From: an uncultured Gilliamella sp.
GTDB lineage: Bacteria > Pseudomonadota > Gammaproteobacteria > Enterobacterales > Orbaceae
DNA: 55,058 nucleotides
Reading direction: 5' to 3'
NCBI GenBank assembly: GCA_945271295.1
Contig: CALYPG010000018.1
Span: 1-55,058, forward strand
Part shown: positions 18,852 through 28,112 of the stretch, in pieces
How the letters are laid out: every line of letters starts with the position of its first letter
Position numbering within the stretch: position 1 is the stretch's first letter
Notes under the pieces: model-generated
Database searches by the model: none
What the model saw: only the letters and a program-made list of their open reading frames with translations
Told to the model about the DNA's origin: nothing
Translations under genes and position numbers: made by a program

Positions 18852-19616
18852 TTATTGCGGCTCATAGATATATTTAATATCCTGTTTTATTAGATTTTTT
18901 TCGAAATTATCTGGGAATTTTTTTTCTGTAATAAGATAATTAAACCGATTTAAATCACAAATTTTGAAACGACAACGTAGTCCTAATTTACTGCTATCGA
19001 CTAATAGTACCGATTGAATGGCTCTTGATACTGCCATCCATTTGCAATCTGCTTTAATTTGAGTGGTAGTTAATGCGCCATCTTCAAGATTAAAACCATC
19101 TGCACCAATAAAGGCTAAATCAATCACTTGTTCAGATAAATATTTCATAGCCTGAGTGTTGTAAGCCGCTACACTCGATACCTGAATTTCACCCGGACAA
19201 ATGATGGTATTAACTTCAGGACGATGTGTTAATTCAATTGCAGCATGTAAATCAAGCGTAATCACTGTAACCGGTACATTAATATTGAGCGCAAATTCGC
19301 GCATTGTTGTTCCGGCATCAATAAAAATAACCATCCCAGGTTGCAATAAGCTTGCAGCTATTTTACCAACCAGTTTTTTGCCTTCGGAAAAGCGACTTTG
19401 TTTTACATTATAAAGTGGTGTTCCATTTAAAAAGCTGCGTTTAATTTCTCCACCATAGGACACTTTAACTAAACCTTTTTCTTGTAATAGTTTTAAATCG
19501 CGTCGAATGCTCATATGTGAAACCGAAAATAAGTTCGTCAATGAATTGATCGTTGCTACATCATATTCATCTAAGTACTCTAAAATGCGTTTATATCTAG
19601 GTGAATCTTGATTCAT
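18852..19616 (-). CDS. DeoR/GlpR-family transcriptional regulator
   Basis: A 254-aa protein with an N-terminal DeoR helix-turn-helix (about residues 5-57; NSLTNLFSVSHMSIRRDLKLLQEKGLVKVSYGGE). The C-terminal sugar-phosphate sensor domain (about 75-230) contains the ligand loop VIFIDAGTTM and the FIGADGFN motif. Such proteins are usually repressors released by a phosphorylated intermediate. It lies directly upstream of and in line with the acid-sugar genes, so a phosphorylated C4 acid is the likely inducer (inference). It is divergent from the kdsD/gutQ-type gene; a CRP-like site lies in the gap. Confidence 0.88.
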   Translation of the reverse strand: MNQDSPRYKRILEYLDEYDVATINSLTNLFSVSHMSIRRDLKLLQEKGLVKVSYGGEIKRSFLNGTPLYNVKQSRFSEGKKLVGKIAASLLQPGMVIFIDAGTTMREFALNINVPVTVITLDLHAAIELTHRPEVNTIICPGEIQVSSVAAYNTQAMKYLSEQVIDLAFIGADGFNLEDGALTTTQIKADCKWMAVSRAIQSVLLVDSSKLGLRCRFKICDLNRFNYLITEKKFPDNFEKNLIKQDIKYIYEPQ

Positions 19617-19706
19617 AAGGCTTCTCGCTATTAAGTTGGGCTTATTGTAATTACAAACTTATCTAAAATATGTTAATTTTTTAACACTTTCACACCCATC
19701 TTTAAC

Positions 19707-19728
19707 AAATGTGATCAAGATCAAACTT
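19707..19728. promoter_or_regulatory. CRP-like binding site
   Basis: TGTGATCAAGATCAAA (19710-19725) matches the CRP consensus TGTGA-N6-TCACA at nine of ten core positions, with AAA before it and CTT after. It lies about 94 bases upstream of the DeoR-type regulator start and 183 bases before the divergent isomerase gene. It would allow cAMP-CRP control of the acid-sugar cluster through its regulator. Confidence 0.6.
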
Positions 19729-19910
19729 TAACGTTTTTAGCGATAAATTTATGTTAATGATTAAATTAACCCCTCCATTTATGAGTAAAATTATTTTTAA
19801 GCTATTCATTTATGCTTTTGAAGATCTTGATAAACTAAAACACAAGTAACTTATAAGACTATCTAAAACTAACCTATATTCTTGAAAAACAACAAAATGG
19901 AATAATCATT

Positions 19911-20882
19911 ATGCTTAGTAAAAATGAAATCATTCAAACTGCAGTGCAGGTGTTACAAGAAGAAGCAACGGCAATTGAATCTCTTGTTACAACTATCAAT
20001 GATAATTTTATCAAGGCGGTAGAATTGATTTTAACTATCAAGGGGAGGGTAATTGTAACCGGCATGGGTAAACCCGGTTATATTGCGCATAAACTTTCGG
20101 CAACCTTAATGAGTACTGGTACCCCGTCTTTTTATTTACACCCAGCCGAAGCCATTCATGGTGATTTAGGCAGCATTACCAAAGACGATATCATTATTGC
20201 AATATCAAATAGTGGTGAAACAACAGAAATCATTAATATTTTGTCCACAATAAAAAAAATAGGTGTCCCAATAATTTCAATTTGTGGTAATGCATCATCA
20301 ACTTTAGCGCGTTTTGCTACCTATCATTTAGATGCCCATATTAAACATGAAGCATGTCCACTTAACTTAGCCCCAACTACCAGCACTACTGTCCAGCTAG
20401 CATTGGGTGATGCCTTAGCTGTTACCATTATGAAGGCTAAAGGTTTTACTGATAAAGATTTTGCTTTTTATCATCCGGGCGGCAACCTAGGGCAAGTACG
20501 TTTAATGACAGTTAAACAACTGGTTGAAAAGCATCAACGACAGATCTCAATTACATCAGAAAAAACGATCTCTGATGCAATTTTTGTGATGACAGAATCG
20601 GGTATTGGGGCTGTGGCTATTGTCGATAAAAATCATCAACTATTAGGCATTATTACTGATGGCGATATTCGTAGACAACTCAAATCTTATCCTGACTTAT
20701 TAAATAAGCAAGTAAGTCAAATAATGATAACAACACCAACAACAATTAATGAATCTCAATATGTAACAGACGCTATTGAACTTATGGAACGACACCAACC
20801 TCGTCCAATTACAGTTTTACCGGTAGTTGATATGCAAAAACAATTAATTGGAATGATTCATATTACCGATATTTATCGTTAA
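19911..20882 (+). CDS. kdsD: D-arabinose 5-phosphate isomerase (KdsD/GutQ)
   Basis: This enzyme interconverts ribulose 5-phosphate and arabinose 5-phosphate, the first step to Kdo for LPS. An N-terminal SIS sugar-isomerase domain (about residues 35-170; VIVTGMGKPGYIAHKLSATLMSTGTPS, SNSGETTE) is followed by two CBS domains (about 205-260 and 270-323). Length 323 aa fits KdsD (328) and GutQ (321). Being followed by hldD-waaF-waaC favours a Kdo role (kdsD). Being divergent from a DeoR-type gene recalls E. coli srlR-gutQ, so GutQ is the alternative. Confidence 0.85.
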   Translation: MLSKNEIIQTAVQVLQEEATAIESLVTTINDNFIKAVELILTIKGRVIVTGMGKPGYIAHKLSATLMSTGTPSFYLHPAEAIHGDLGSITKDDIIIAISNSGETTEIINILSTIKKIGVPIISICGNASSTLARFATYHLDAHIKHEACPLNLAPTTSTTVQLALGDALAVTIMKAKGFTDKDFAFYHPGGNLGQVRLMTVKQLVEKHQRQISITSEKTISDAIFVMTESGIGAVAIVDKNHQLLGIITDGDIRRQLKSYPDLLNKQVSQIMITTPTTINESQYVTDAIELMERHQPRPITVLPVVDMQKQLIGMIHITDIYR

Positions 20883-21033
20883 CTTTTAGCCTTTTGTATA
20901 CTAGCAAAAAACGTTGCCTAGATTATGTTTGTGAAAGCAACGAATAATCACTTAAACTTAAATGATTACTCGAAAATTCTTGCATAAATCGGTATGATAA
21001 GCATATTAATTCTATCAGTGAAGGAAAGTAATT

Positions 21034-21960
21034 ATGATTGTTGTTACCGGTGGTGCAGGATTTATTGGCAGTAACATTGTTAAAGGGCTAAATGAACAAG
21101 GACGCAAAGATATATTAGTCGTAGATGATTTAACCGATGGTACCAAATTCGCCAATCTGGTTGATTTAGACATTGCTGATTATATGGATAAAGACGAGTT
21201 TATTGCAGCAATTATTGCTGGTGAAGATCTCGATATTGATGTTATTTTTCATCAAGGCGCTTGTTCCTCTACCACGGAATGGAATGGTAAATTTATGTTA
21301 GAAAACAATTACGACTATTCCAAAGATTTATTACATTACTGTTTAGATTTTAATATTCCATTTTTATATGCTTCATCTGCAGCGACTTATGGTGGTCGCA
21401 GCGATAATTTTATTGAAGATCGCACCTATGAAAAACCATTAAATGTGTATGGTTATTCTAAATTTTTGTTTGATCAATATGTAAGAGCAATATTACCGCA
21501 AGCTGATTCACAAATTTGTGGATTTCGTTATTTTAATGTCTATGGGCCACGCGAAACACACAAAGGCAGTATGGCTAGTGTCGCTTTTCATTTAAATGAG
21601 CAGATTAATAAAGGTGAAAAACCAAAATTATTTGAGGGCAGTGACAACTTTAAGCGCGATTTTATTTATGTCGATGATGTTGTTAATGTTAATTTATGGT
21701 TCTGGAAAAATAACATTTCTGGTATTTTCAATTGTGGCACAGGTCGTGCAGAATCATTTCAAACTGTAGCCGATGCAGTACTTAATTATCATCAAAAAGG
21801 GGAAATAGACTATATCCCGTTCCCTGATCATTTAAAAGGACGCTATCAGAGCTTTACTCAAGCAGATTTGACTAAATTTAGACAAACTGGTTGCCCAATT
21901 GAATTTAAAACCGTCACTGAGGGCACCACTAAATATATGCAATGGCTCAATGAGCGATAG
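21034..21960 (+). CDS. hldD: ADP-L-glycero-D-manno-heptose 6-epimerase
   Basis: HldD (RfaD) converts ADP-D-glycero- to ADP-L-glycero-manno-heptose, the donor for LPS inner-core heptoses. The NADP-binding Rossmann loop GGAGFIGS is at 6-13. The short-chain dehydrogenase pieces ASSAATYGG and YGYSKF (catalytic Tyr and Lys) and [11 protein letters not shown] are all present. Length 308 aa matches E. coli (310). A good AAGGA site precedes the ATG. waaF follows 11 bases after the stop and waaC after that, so this is one operon. Confidence 0.97.
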   Translation: MIVVTGGAGFIGSNIVKGLNEQGRKDILVVDDLTDGTKFANLVDLDIADYMDKDEFIAAIIAGEDLDIDVIFHQGACSSTTEWNGKFMLENNYDYSKDLLHYCLDFNIPFLYASSAATYGGRSDNFIEDRTYEKPLNVYGYSKFLFDQYVRAILPQADSQICGFRYFNVYGPRETHKGSMASVAFHLNEQINKGEKPKLFEGSDNFKRDFIYVDDVVNVNLWFWKNNISGIFNCGTGRAESFQTVADAVLNYHQKGEIDYIPFPDHLKGRYQSFTQADLTKFRQTGCPIEFKTVTEGTTKYMQWLNER

Positions 21961-21971
21961 AAGGTAATTAA

Positions 21972-23018
21972 ATGAAAACTCTCATTATTGGACCATCATG
22001 GGTTGGCGATATGATGATGTCACAAAGCTTGTATCGCACATTGAAGCAGCTTAATCCAAATAATGAAATTGATGTGATGGCGCCAGCTTGGTGCCGAGCA
22101 TTATTAACTAAAATGCCTGAGATTAATCAATCGATTGCTATGCCTTTAGGTCATGGTGAGTTTGAGCTAGCAAAACGTTTTAAATTAGGCAAGTCTTTGC
22201 GTGATAGCCATTATGATCAAGCTATTGTTTTGCCTAACTCATTAAAATCGGCCTTAATTCCTTTTTTTGCTAAAATTCCCAAACGCACTGGTTGGAAAGG
22301 TGAAATGCGGTATGGTTTGCTAAATGATATGCGGAAACTTGATAAGCAAGCGTTTCCATTAATGGTGCAACGTTATATTGCCCTTGCTTATCCTAAGCAA
22401 CAAATTCACTCAGCGGAGGAATTACCTCAACCGCTTTTGTGGCCAAAGTTAAATGTAGATCAAAATGAAGTTATTGAGTCATTAGTTACTTTTAATATTC
22501 CTCAAGATACACCTTTAATTGGCTTTTGTCCGGGTGCTGAATTTGGACCAGCCAAACGTTGGCCTGATTATCATTATGCTGTACTTGCTGATATGCTAGT
22601 TAAACAACATGCCAAAATTTTAATTTTCGGCTCAGTAAAAGATCGCCAAGTTGGTGAGCAAATTATTGCGCGCATGACCTATAAAGATCAGTGTATTAAT
22701 CTTGCGGGAGAAACAAAACTTGAACAAGCTGTTAGTTTGATCAGAGCCTGTGAGGCAATTGTAACTAATGATTCAGGTTTAATGCATGTAGCCGCTGCAC
22801 TAGATCGCCCTTTAGTTGCTCTTTATGGACCAAGTAGTCCCGAGTTTACTCCGCCCTTATCAAACAAAGCAAAGGTTATCCGTTTAATTACCGGATATCA
22901 TCGTGTTCGTCAAGGTGAGGCTGAGCAAGGTTATCACCAAAGTCTTATAGATATAAAGCCTGATAACGTTTTTGAAACCTTGATGAAATTAATTGCAGAT
23001 TGTAAAAAGAATAACTGA
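21972..23018 (+). CDS. waaF: LPS heptosyltransferase II (WaaF)
   Basis: WaaF adds the second L,D-heptose to the LPS inner core at the cytoplasmic face of the inner membrane. It is a glycosyltransferase family 9 protein, beginning MKTLIIGPSWVGDMMMSQSLYRTLK and with the donor-site segments CPGAEFGPAKRWP and TNDSGLMHVAAALDRPLVALYGPSSPEFTPP. Length 348 aa matches E. coli (348). It sits between hldD and waaC as in the enterobacterial hldD-waaFC cluster. Confidence 0.96.
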   Translation: MKTLIIGPSWVGDMMMSQSLYRTLKQLNPNNEIDVMAPAWCRALLTKMPEINQSIAMPLGHGEFELAKRFKLGKSLRDSHYDQAIVLPNSLKSALIPFFAKIPKRTGWKGEMRYGLLNDMRKLDKQAFPLMVQRYIALAYPKQQIHSAEELPQPLLWPKLNVDQNEVIESLVTFNIPQDTPLIGFCPGAEFGPAKRWPDYHYAVLADMLVKQHAKILIFGSVKDRQVGEQIIARMTYKDQCINLAGETKLEQAVSLIRACEAIVTNDSGLMHVAAALDRPLVALYGPSSPEFTPPLSNKAKVIRLITGYHRVRQGEAEQGYHQSLIDIKPDNVFETLMKLIADCKKNN

Positions 23019-23020
23019 TT

Positions 23021-23983
23021 ATGCGCATACTTGTCGTTAAAACCTCATCAATGGGTGATGTACTGCATACCTTACCGGCTTTAACAGATGCGGCAAATTG
23101 TTTAGCCAATGTCACTTTTGATTGGGTAGTTGAAGAAAATTTTGCTCAAATTCCTAGTTGGCATTTTGCTGTCGAGAATGTCATCCCGGTTGCTATTAGG
23201 CGCTGGCGAAAAAATTGGTTTGCTAAGCAAACTCGCCACGAACGCCACCAATTTATTCAATGTCTAAGGCAAACAGAATATGATTGTATTATTGATGCTC
23301 AAGGATTGATAAAAAGTGCTTTTCTTATCACCCGCAAAGCTCGTGGTATCAAACATGGATTAGATCGTAAAAGCATCAAAGAACCCATTGCTAGTTGGTT
23401 TTATGACATTAAGCACCCTGTGCCCAAACAATTACATGCTATTGAGCGAGTCAGGTTATTATTTGCCGCAAGTTTAAACTATACTTGCCCAACTACTATG
23501 GGTGATTATGCCATTGCTCGTCATTTTTTATCGGCATTACCAAGCGATAACCAACAATATTTAATTTTTTTGCATGCCACAACGCGAGATGAAAAACATT
23601 GGACGGAAGAAGCTTGGCGCCAATTAATTAGGATAGTAGAACCTAGTGGTTTAAAAATTAAATTACCATGGGGAGCACCGCACGAACACGAGCGAGCTAT
23701 CCGCTTGGCACAGAATTTTAGACATGTTGAAGTATTGCCCAAACTTTCACTTTCTCAAGTGGCAACCGTTATTGCTGGTGCGAAAGCTGTCGTTTCGGTC
23801 GATACTGGCTTAAGTCACTTAACTGCGGCATTGGATCGACCAAATATTACTTTATTTGGTGAAACTGACCCACAATTGATTGGTGGGTATGGTAAAAATC
23901 AATACAGTATTATATCGCCAAGTAAAAGCATGCAAACTATTACCGCCGAGCAAGTTTATCAAAAATTGAAAGATTTTTTATAA
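23021..23983 (+). CDS. waaC: LPS heptosyltransferase I (WaaC)
   Basis: WaaC attaches the first heptose to Kdo2-lipid A. It is a family 9 glycosyltransferase beginning MRILVVKTSSMGDVLHTLPAL. The DTGLSHLTAALDRPNITLFGETDP segment near the C-terminus is the ADP-heptose binding region. Length 320 aa is typical (E. coli 319). It starts two bases after the waaF stop, so translation is coupled. No further LPS core gene follows; yaeP comes next. Confidence 0.96.
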   Translation: MRILVVKTSSMGDVLHTLPALTDAANCLANVTFDWVVEENFAQIPSWHFAVENVIPVAIRRWRKNWFAKQTRHERHQFIQCLRQTEYDCIIDAQGLIKSAFLITRKARGIKHGLDRKSIKEPIASWFYDIKHPVPKQLHAIERVRLLFAASLNYTCPTTMGDYAIARHFLSALPSDNQQYLIFLHATTRDEKHWTEEAWRQLIRIVEPSGLKIKLPWGAPHEHERAIRLAQNFRHVEVLPKLSLSQVATVIAGAKAVVSVDTGLSHLTAALDRPNITLFGETDPQLIGGYGKNQYSIISPSKSMQTITAEQVYQKLKDFL

Positions 23984-24027
23984 TGATTATTTAAATTTCA
24001 TGGCTTAATTAATAAGGAGTCGACAGA

Positions 24028-24228
24028 GTGGATAAATATTGTGAGCTTATTCGTGAAAAGTATGCACAAATTGGTAGTAATGACCTTGGTTATATTGAAG
24101 ATGCATTAAATGCTGTTATGCAGGTACTTGATGAAGTCGTGCGTGATGAACAAGTACCTGAGCAGTTAAGACATAAAGCCGCTTATGCAGCGGCAAATTT
24201 ATTAATGAGTGATTTTGAGGTCAATTAA
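24028..24228 (+). CDS. yaeP: YaeP family protein (UPF0253)
   Basis: A 66-aa cytoplasmic protein very similar to E. coli YaeP, including the MxKYCELIRxxYA start, DLGYxxDAL and the [10 protein letters not shown] end. Function is unknown. The start codon is GTG with AAGGAG eight bases upstream. It may be read from the waa operon, since it starts only 44 bases after waaC. Its last eight bases overlap the 3' end of the convergent sensor kinase gene. Confidence 0.88.
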   Translation: MDKYCELIREKYAQIGSNDLGYIEDALNAVMQVLDEVVRDEQVPEQLRHKAAYAAANLLMSDFEVN

Positions 24229-25636
24229 TAGTCGGTAAATTAATAACAAACCGAGTGGATTGGTCATCTGATTCGACATAAATGCTACCTTTATGGGTTT
24301 CAATAATTGATTTAACGATTGCCAAACCAATACCTGCACCTGAACTATTTTTATTGCCCTCACGATGGCGTGATTCATCGACTCGATAGAAACGATCAAA
24401 AAGGTGAGGTAAGTCTTTACTGTCAATCTTATTACCTGGATTAGAGATGATTATTTTTACCCTTTTGTCAGTTATTTGACTTAAAGCAATAATGATTTTT
24501 TCATTCTCAGGTGTATAACGAATGGCATTGGACAAAATATTACTTATTGCGCGTCCTAACATCATTTTATCACCTTGAATATGCGAACAATTACCTTCAA
24601 TACTAAAAGTGATATTTTTTTCATCGGTAAGTGGTTCAAAATACTCACACATCATTAAAATCATTTTATGTAAATCAATATCAATTAAGTTTGGAACCAA
24701 TTGTCGATTATCCGCTTGTGCTAAAAAAAGCATATCTGATATCATTTGTGACATCCTTTCATATTCTTCTAAATTGGAATATAGAATCTCCCGATATTCA
24801 TATGTTGACCTGGCATTGTTTAACACAATTTGCGTTTGCGTAGTTAAATTAGTAATAGGCGTGCGCATCTCGTGCGCAATATCTGCAGTAAAATTGCGTT
24901 GTCGATGAAAAACATCTTCCATACGATTAAGCATATTATTGAAGGCTTTAACTAAGCTAACATATTTAATTGGTACTGATGATGTAGAAATACGGTAATT
25001 AATGCTTTTCAAATTAATACGTTCTATTTTCTTAATTAAACGATTAATCGGCTTTTGGGTAAAATAGATGGTAATTAGTGATCCTACTAAAGCTAGTATA
25101 CAGGCAATGGCTATTAGTATGCCCAAACCATGTCTCAATCGACTTATAAATTCAAGTTGTAAGTCACGACCAACAGCAACAATAGTAATATACTGTTTAT
25201 CTTCATCAATAATAAGTTTTGAAGCAGCAATTCGATAAGAAGAGTTATTCATATCGGAAATTGCCGTAGTATGATCAGCAATAATTTTTTCAAAAACGGC
25301 AGATTTTAAAGCTATAGCTAAATTTGGTCCTCTCGTGCGGTATACTATTTTTCCTGCATCGTCAATAATATAAACAAATAAACGGTGGTGCCCAGTCAGA
25401 ATTAATAATAGATTCTGCAAAAATTCATCACGATTATCATCAGGAGAATAATAACACAACTCACGCTCTATCGAAGTAATGACAGAATTAAGTTCAGTTA
25501 CATTTTGTTGAATTGAAAATTTTTCAAAAGAACGCTCAATAAGATAACTGAAACAGTAAAGCAACCCACAAGTTAGTAGGCAAACAATAATAGGTAAACG
25601 GAACGAAATTATATTATTCGACTTCATCCAATACAT
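24221..25636 (-). CDS. CusS-like sensor histidine kinase
   Basis: A membrane sensor kinase of 471 aa: TM1 (about 13-34), a periplasmic sensor domain (about 35-168), TM2 (about 170-192), HAMP (193-245), then HisKA with phospho-acceptor His255 in HEMRTP, the N-box ([11 protein letters not shown]), and GAGIGLAIV. Architecture and length match CusS/PcoS heavy-metal sensors (CusS 480 aa). The periplasmic part has few His or Met residues and lacks the His-rich start I recall for CusS, so the signal may not be copper or silver. Start is the ATG at 25636 or 25627; either overlaps the response-regulator gene. No cusCFBA genes are nearby. Confidence 0.8.
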   Translation of the reverse strand: MYWMKSNNIISFRLPIIVCLLTCGLLYCFSYLIERSFEKFSIQQNVTELNSVITSIERELCYYSPDDNRDEFLQNLLLILTGHHRLFVYIIDDAGKIVYRTRGPNLAIALKSAVFEKIIADHTTAISDMNNSSYRIAASKLIIDEDKQYITIVAVGRDLQLEFISRLRHGLGILIAIACILALVGSLITIYFTQKPINRLIKKIERINLKSINYRISTSSVPIKYVSLVKAFNNMLNRMEDVFHRQRNFTADIAHEMRTPITNLTTQTQIVLNNARSTYEYREILYSNLEEYERMSQMISDMLFLAQADNRQLVPNLIDIDLHKMILMMCEYFEPLTDEKNITFSIEGNCSHIQGDKMMLGRAISNILSNAIRYTPENEKIIIALSQITDKRVKIIISNPGNKIDSKDLPHLFDRFYRVDESRHREGNKNSSGAGIGLAIVKSIIETHKGSIYVESDDQSTRFVINLPTIN

Positions 25637-26300
25637 CTAATTTATAACCCATGCCACGAACAGTGTGAATTAGTTTCGGTTCAAATTCTGCATCTATTTT
25701 ATTGCGTAATCGCCTAATTGCTACATCAATAACATTAGTATCGCTATCAAAATTCATATCCCATACTTGTGAGGCAATTAGCGAACGAGGTAAAACTTCA
25801 CCTGGATAACGTAAGAAATATTCTAATAACAAGAACTCTTTATTCGTTAAATCAATACGTTTACCTGCACGTGTTACCGTACGTTTTGGCAAATCCATGA
25901 CTAAATCGGCAATACTTAATTGATAATTGTTAACTTGCGGAACATTACGTCTTAATAAAGATTTGACTCTAGCTAACAGTTCAGCAAATGAAAAAGGTTT
26001 AACTAAATAATCATCAGCGCCTAAATTCAATCCTTTGACTTTGTCTTCGACGCTACCCATTGCCGTAAGTAAGATAATTTGCGTATCTTTACCTACCTCC
26101 CGAAGTGATTGTACTATTTTCCAACCAATAATATCAGGTAACATTACATCAAGAATAATTAAATCATAATCTTCGGTCATTGCTCTATGATATCCATCCA
26201 GACCATTATTAGTCAGATCGACAATGAATCCAGACTCCATTAAACCTTGACGAAGATACTCACCTGTTTTTTGTTCATCTTCAACAACTAACAATTTCAT
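25614..26300 (-). CDS. CusR-like response regulator (OmpR family)
   Basis: A 228-aa OmpR/PhoB-type regulator. The receiver domain (1-120) has the acidic pocket (E7, D8), phospho-acceptor Asp51, Thr79 and Lys101. The winged-helix DNA-binding domain (about 128-222) includes [43 protein letters not shown], close to E. coli CusR and HprR (YedW). The ATG has an AAAGGA site. Its 3' end overlaps the kinase start by 23 bases, so both are made from one mRNA. Target genes are not in this window, so a metal role is not proven. Confidence 0.87.
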   Translation of the reverse strand: MKLLVVEDEQKTGEYLRQGLMESGFIVDLTNNGLDGYHRAMTEDYDLIILDVMLPDIIGWKIVQSLREVGKDTQIILLTAMGSVEDKVKGLNLGADDYLVKPFSFAELLARVKSLLRRNVPQVNNYQLSIADLVMDLPKRTVTRAGKRIDLTNKEFLLLEYFLRYPGEVLPRSLIASQVWDMNFDSDTNVIDVAIRRLRNKIDAEFEPKLIHTVRGMGYKLDVLDEVE

Positions 26301-26442
26301 ATTGAATATATCCTTTGCTATTTTATAAGGTTATCGAAATTGCATAATGCGCTAATAGAATATAGGAATAACTCAAATGCTAAGATGATAATTCAATGAC
26401 TATTTTGTAATTTGCCAGCCATCAACCTGTTTGTTTGTATCT

Positions 26443-26558
26443 GTTATAGTAGCTACACAATGATTCATAAGGCTAGACAGTATTGTTTCATTGTTTTATT
26501 TCCTTTCATCCATTCCTTGCAATTTAATGCAACCCTAGTTCATCTAGGGTTTTTTTTT
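26443..26558 (+). ncRNA. Candidate small regulatory RNA (about 100 nt)
   Basis: An orphan intrinsic terminator (arms 26531-26538 and 26544-26551, then T-run to 26558) sits on the plus strand where no plus-strand gene precedes it. An extended -10 promoter (TG-T-TATAGT, 26442-26450) lies upstream and would start RNA near 26457. The predicted RNA has a 7-bp 5' hairpin (ACAATGA 26457-26463 / TCATTGT 26488-26494), then a pyrimidine-rich single strand (26495-26516) containing UUUCCUUU and CAUUCCUU, a small TTGCA/TGCAA stem, and the terminator. That is the layout of an Hfq-type sRNA. I do not recognise it as a known sRNA. The open frame here reads through the terminator and looks non-coding. Confidence 0.5.
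26533..26558 (+). terminator. Orphan intrinsic terminator
   Basis: CCCTAG/CTAGGG arms (extended by AA/TT) with loop TTCAT and nine T. It faces the 3' end of trmA and does not follow any protein gene on its own strand, which is the main evidence for the sRNA above. Confidence 0.8.
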
Positions 26559-26658
26559 GCATATAGAAATGCTAATTTATTTATATACACGAAACAATAG
26601 CTAATTTGGTTTGAAGCATATTTATTTTAACAAAAATATCGCATTTTGAATACGTAAA

Positions 26659-27759
26659 TCATTTATTTCTGCATAAGACTACGCCCGACTCAATATGATC
26701 TGTATAAGGAAACTGATCAAATAAGGCAAAATGTTTGATTTTATGTGTTGAACATAGTTGTTGTAAATTTTCATGTAATGTATGCATATTACATGAAATA
26801 TAAATAATAGTTTGATAGTCCTTAAGTATATTTATAGTATTGCTATCCAGACCGCTACGAGGTGGATCAACTAGCACAGTATTACATTGATAATCATCTA
26901 GTTTAATGCCATTTAAACGTTTGAACTTACGTTCTTTTTTAATCGCACTAGTAAATTCCTCAGCTGATAAGCGTGCAATAATTAGATTATCAATATTATT
27001 TACCGCAATATTATGTTGTGCGGAATAAACCGAGACCTTAGCGATCTCAGTTGCAAGAACTTTACGGAAGTTTTGTGCCAAAGCGATTGAAAAATTACCA
27101 TTACCACAGTAAAACTCTAGTAAATCACCCGATAACCCTTTAGTCACCGATATTGCCCATTCCAACATTTTAATATTTACTGAAGCATTTGGTTGAGTAA
27201 AACTGTTTTCGACTTGTCGATAATAAAACGTCTTACCCAATACTGACAGAGCTTCATCCACATAGTCAACATCCACTGGAATTTTTTGATTATTCGCTCG
27301 TCCGACCAAATTAGCATTGATGCCTTGTTCAGCTAATTGCTGTTTTAGAATTCTAGCTTGTGTAATCCATTCTTCACCTATTTTTTTATGATATAAAAGT
27401 GTGATTAACAATTGACCACTTAATGTTGAAAAATAATCAACTTGGAAAAGTAAATGCCGAAGCGTCTGGTTATGTTGTAAAAGTGGCACAATAGCCATCA
27501 TTGCTTGGTTTATGAGCTTAGTTGCGTGCGGAAAATTATCAATGCGCACACGTTTTTTTGTCTTTTTATCATACATAATATGATAAAGATCTTCACCATT
27601 GTGCCACATCCTAAACTCAGCTCGCATTCGATAATGACTTATCGGTGAAGTATGTACGGTTATCTCAGGTATAGAAAAACTAGAAAAAAGTTTTTTTACA
27701 GCAATTATTTTATTTTCTAATTGTTCATTATAGGCATCAGTTGAAAAACATTGAGTCAT
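26659..27759 (-). CDS. trmA: tRNA (uracil(54)-C5)-methyltransferase TrmA
   Basis: TrmA makes ribothymidine (m5U54) in the T-loop of tRNAs and m5U341 in tmRNA. Length (366 aa) is identical to E. coli TrmA. The SAM-binding segment LLEFYCGNGNFSIALA, the VDPPRSGLD motif and the nucleophile region YISCNMHTL (catalytic Cys) are intact. It lacks the N-terminal TRAM domain and Fe-S cysteines of RlmC/RlmD, which separates it from those paralogs. It is monocistronic, with a weak ribosome-binding site. Confidence 0.96.
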   Translation of the reverse strand: MTQCFSTDAYNEQLENKIIAVKKLFSSFSIPEITVHTSPISHYRMRAEFRMWHNGEDLYHIMYDKKTKKRVRIDNFPHATKLINQAMMAIVPLLQHNQTLRHLLFQVDYFSTLSGQLLITLLYHKKIGEEWITQARILKQQLAEQGINANLVGRANNQKIPVDVDYVDEALSVLGKTFYYRQVENSFTQPNASVNIKMLEWAISVTKGLSGDLLEFYCGNGNFSIALAQNFRKVLATEIAKVSVYSAQHNIAVNNIDNLIIARLSAEEFTSAIKKERKFKRLNGIKLDDYQCNTVLVDPPRSGLDSNTINILKDYQTIIYISCNMHTLHENLQQLCSTHKIKHFALFDQFPYTDHIESGVVLCRNK

Positions 27760-28112
27760 ATTGATTATTTGATTGTTATAAAATGTATATTGTTTATTAA
27801 AGGATTTTTAATTATCAGCAAAATATTACATAAAATTCTAGTGATAAAGCCACGTAATACTAATAATTAAATAGGTAACTAATGTAATTTATTAAGTTCA
27901 ATTTTATCACAAACTGACAATCATATCCTAACTCCAACCTTCAATGAAAAAGAAAATAGTATGAGTGATAGAGAAGATTTGAGTGATTACTCGTAAATTG
28001 CTAACCAAGAAGGAGTATTGAAAATTTAAAATACACATCATTAAACCATAACAATGTGTATTTTATTCAATATTATCACTCGGGTGGTGATATGCCTTAT
28101 AATAATGATAAG
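27760..28112. other. Intergenic region between trmA and autotransporter remnant
   Basis: About 350 bases with no supported gene. It contains a bidirectional hairpin (AAAATACACAT 28028-28038 / ATGTGTATTTT 28054-28064) that probably terminates the autotransporter transcript, and an inverted pair TATCAC/GTGATA near 28074-28092. The trmA promoter must lie at its start. Confidence 0.5.
28028..28064. terminator. Terminator-like hairpin after the autotransporter remnant
   Basis: Perfect 11-base arms (AAAATACACAT / ATGTGTATTTT) with a 15-base loop. The arms carry A and T runs at their outer ends, so it can terminate in either direction. Confidence 0.55.

Noticed and set aside
24221-26300. Naming the pair cusS/cusR outright
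   Set aside because: Domain similarity is high, but no cus effector genes are present and the sensor domain lacks obvious metal ligands.
26412-26600. 62-codon plus-strand frame over the sRNA region
   Set aside because: It opens with TTG, lacks a ribosome-binding site and reads straight through a strong terminator, so RNA is the better explanation.
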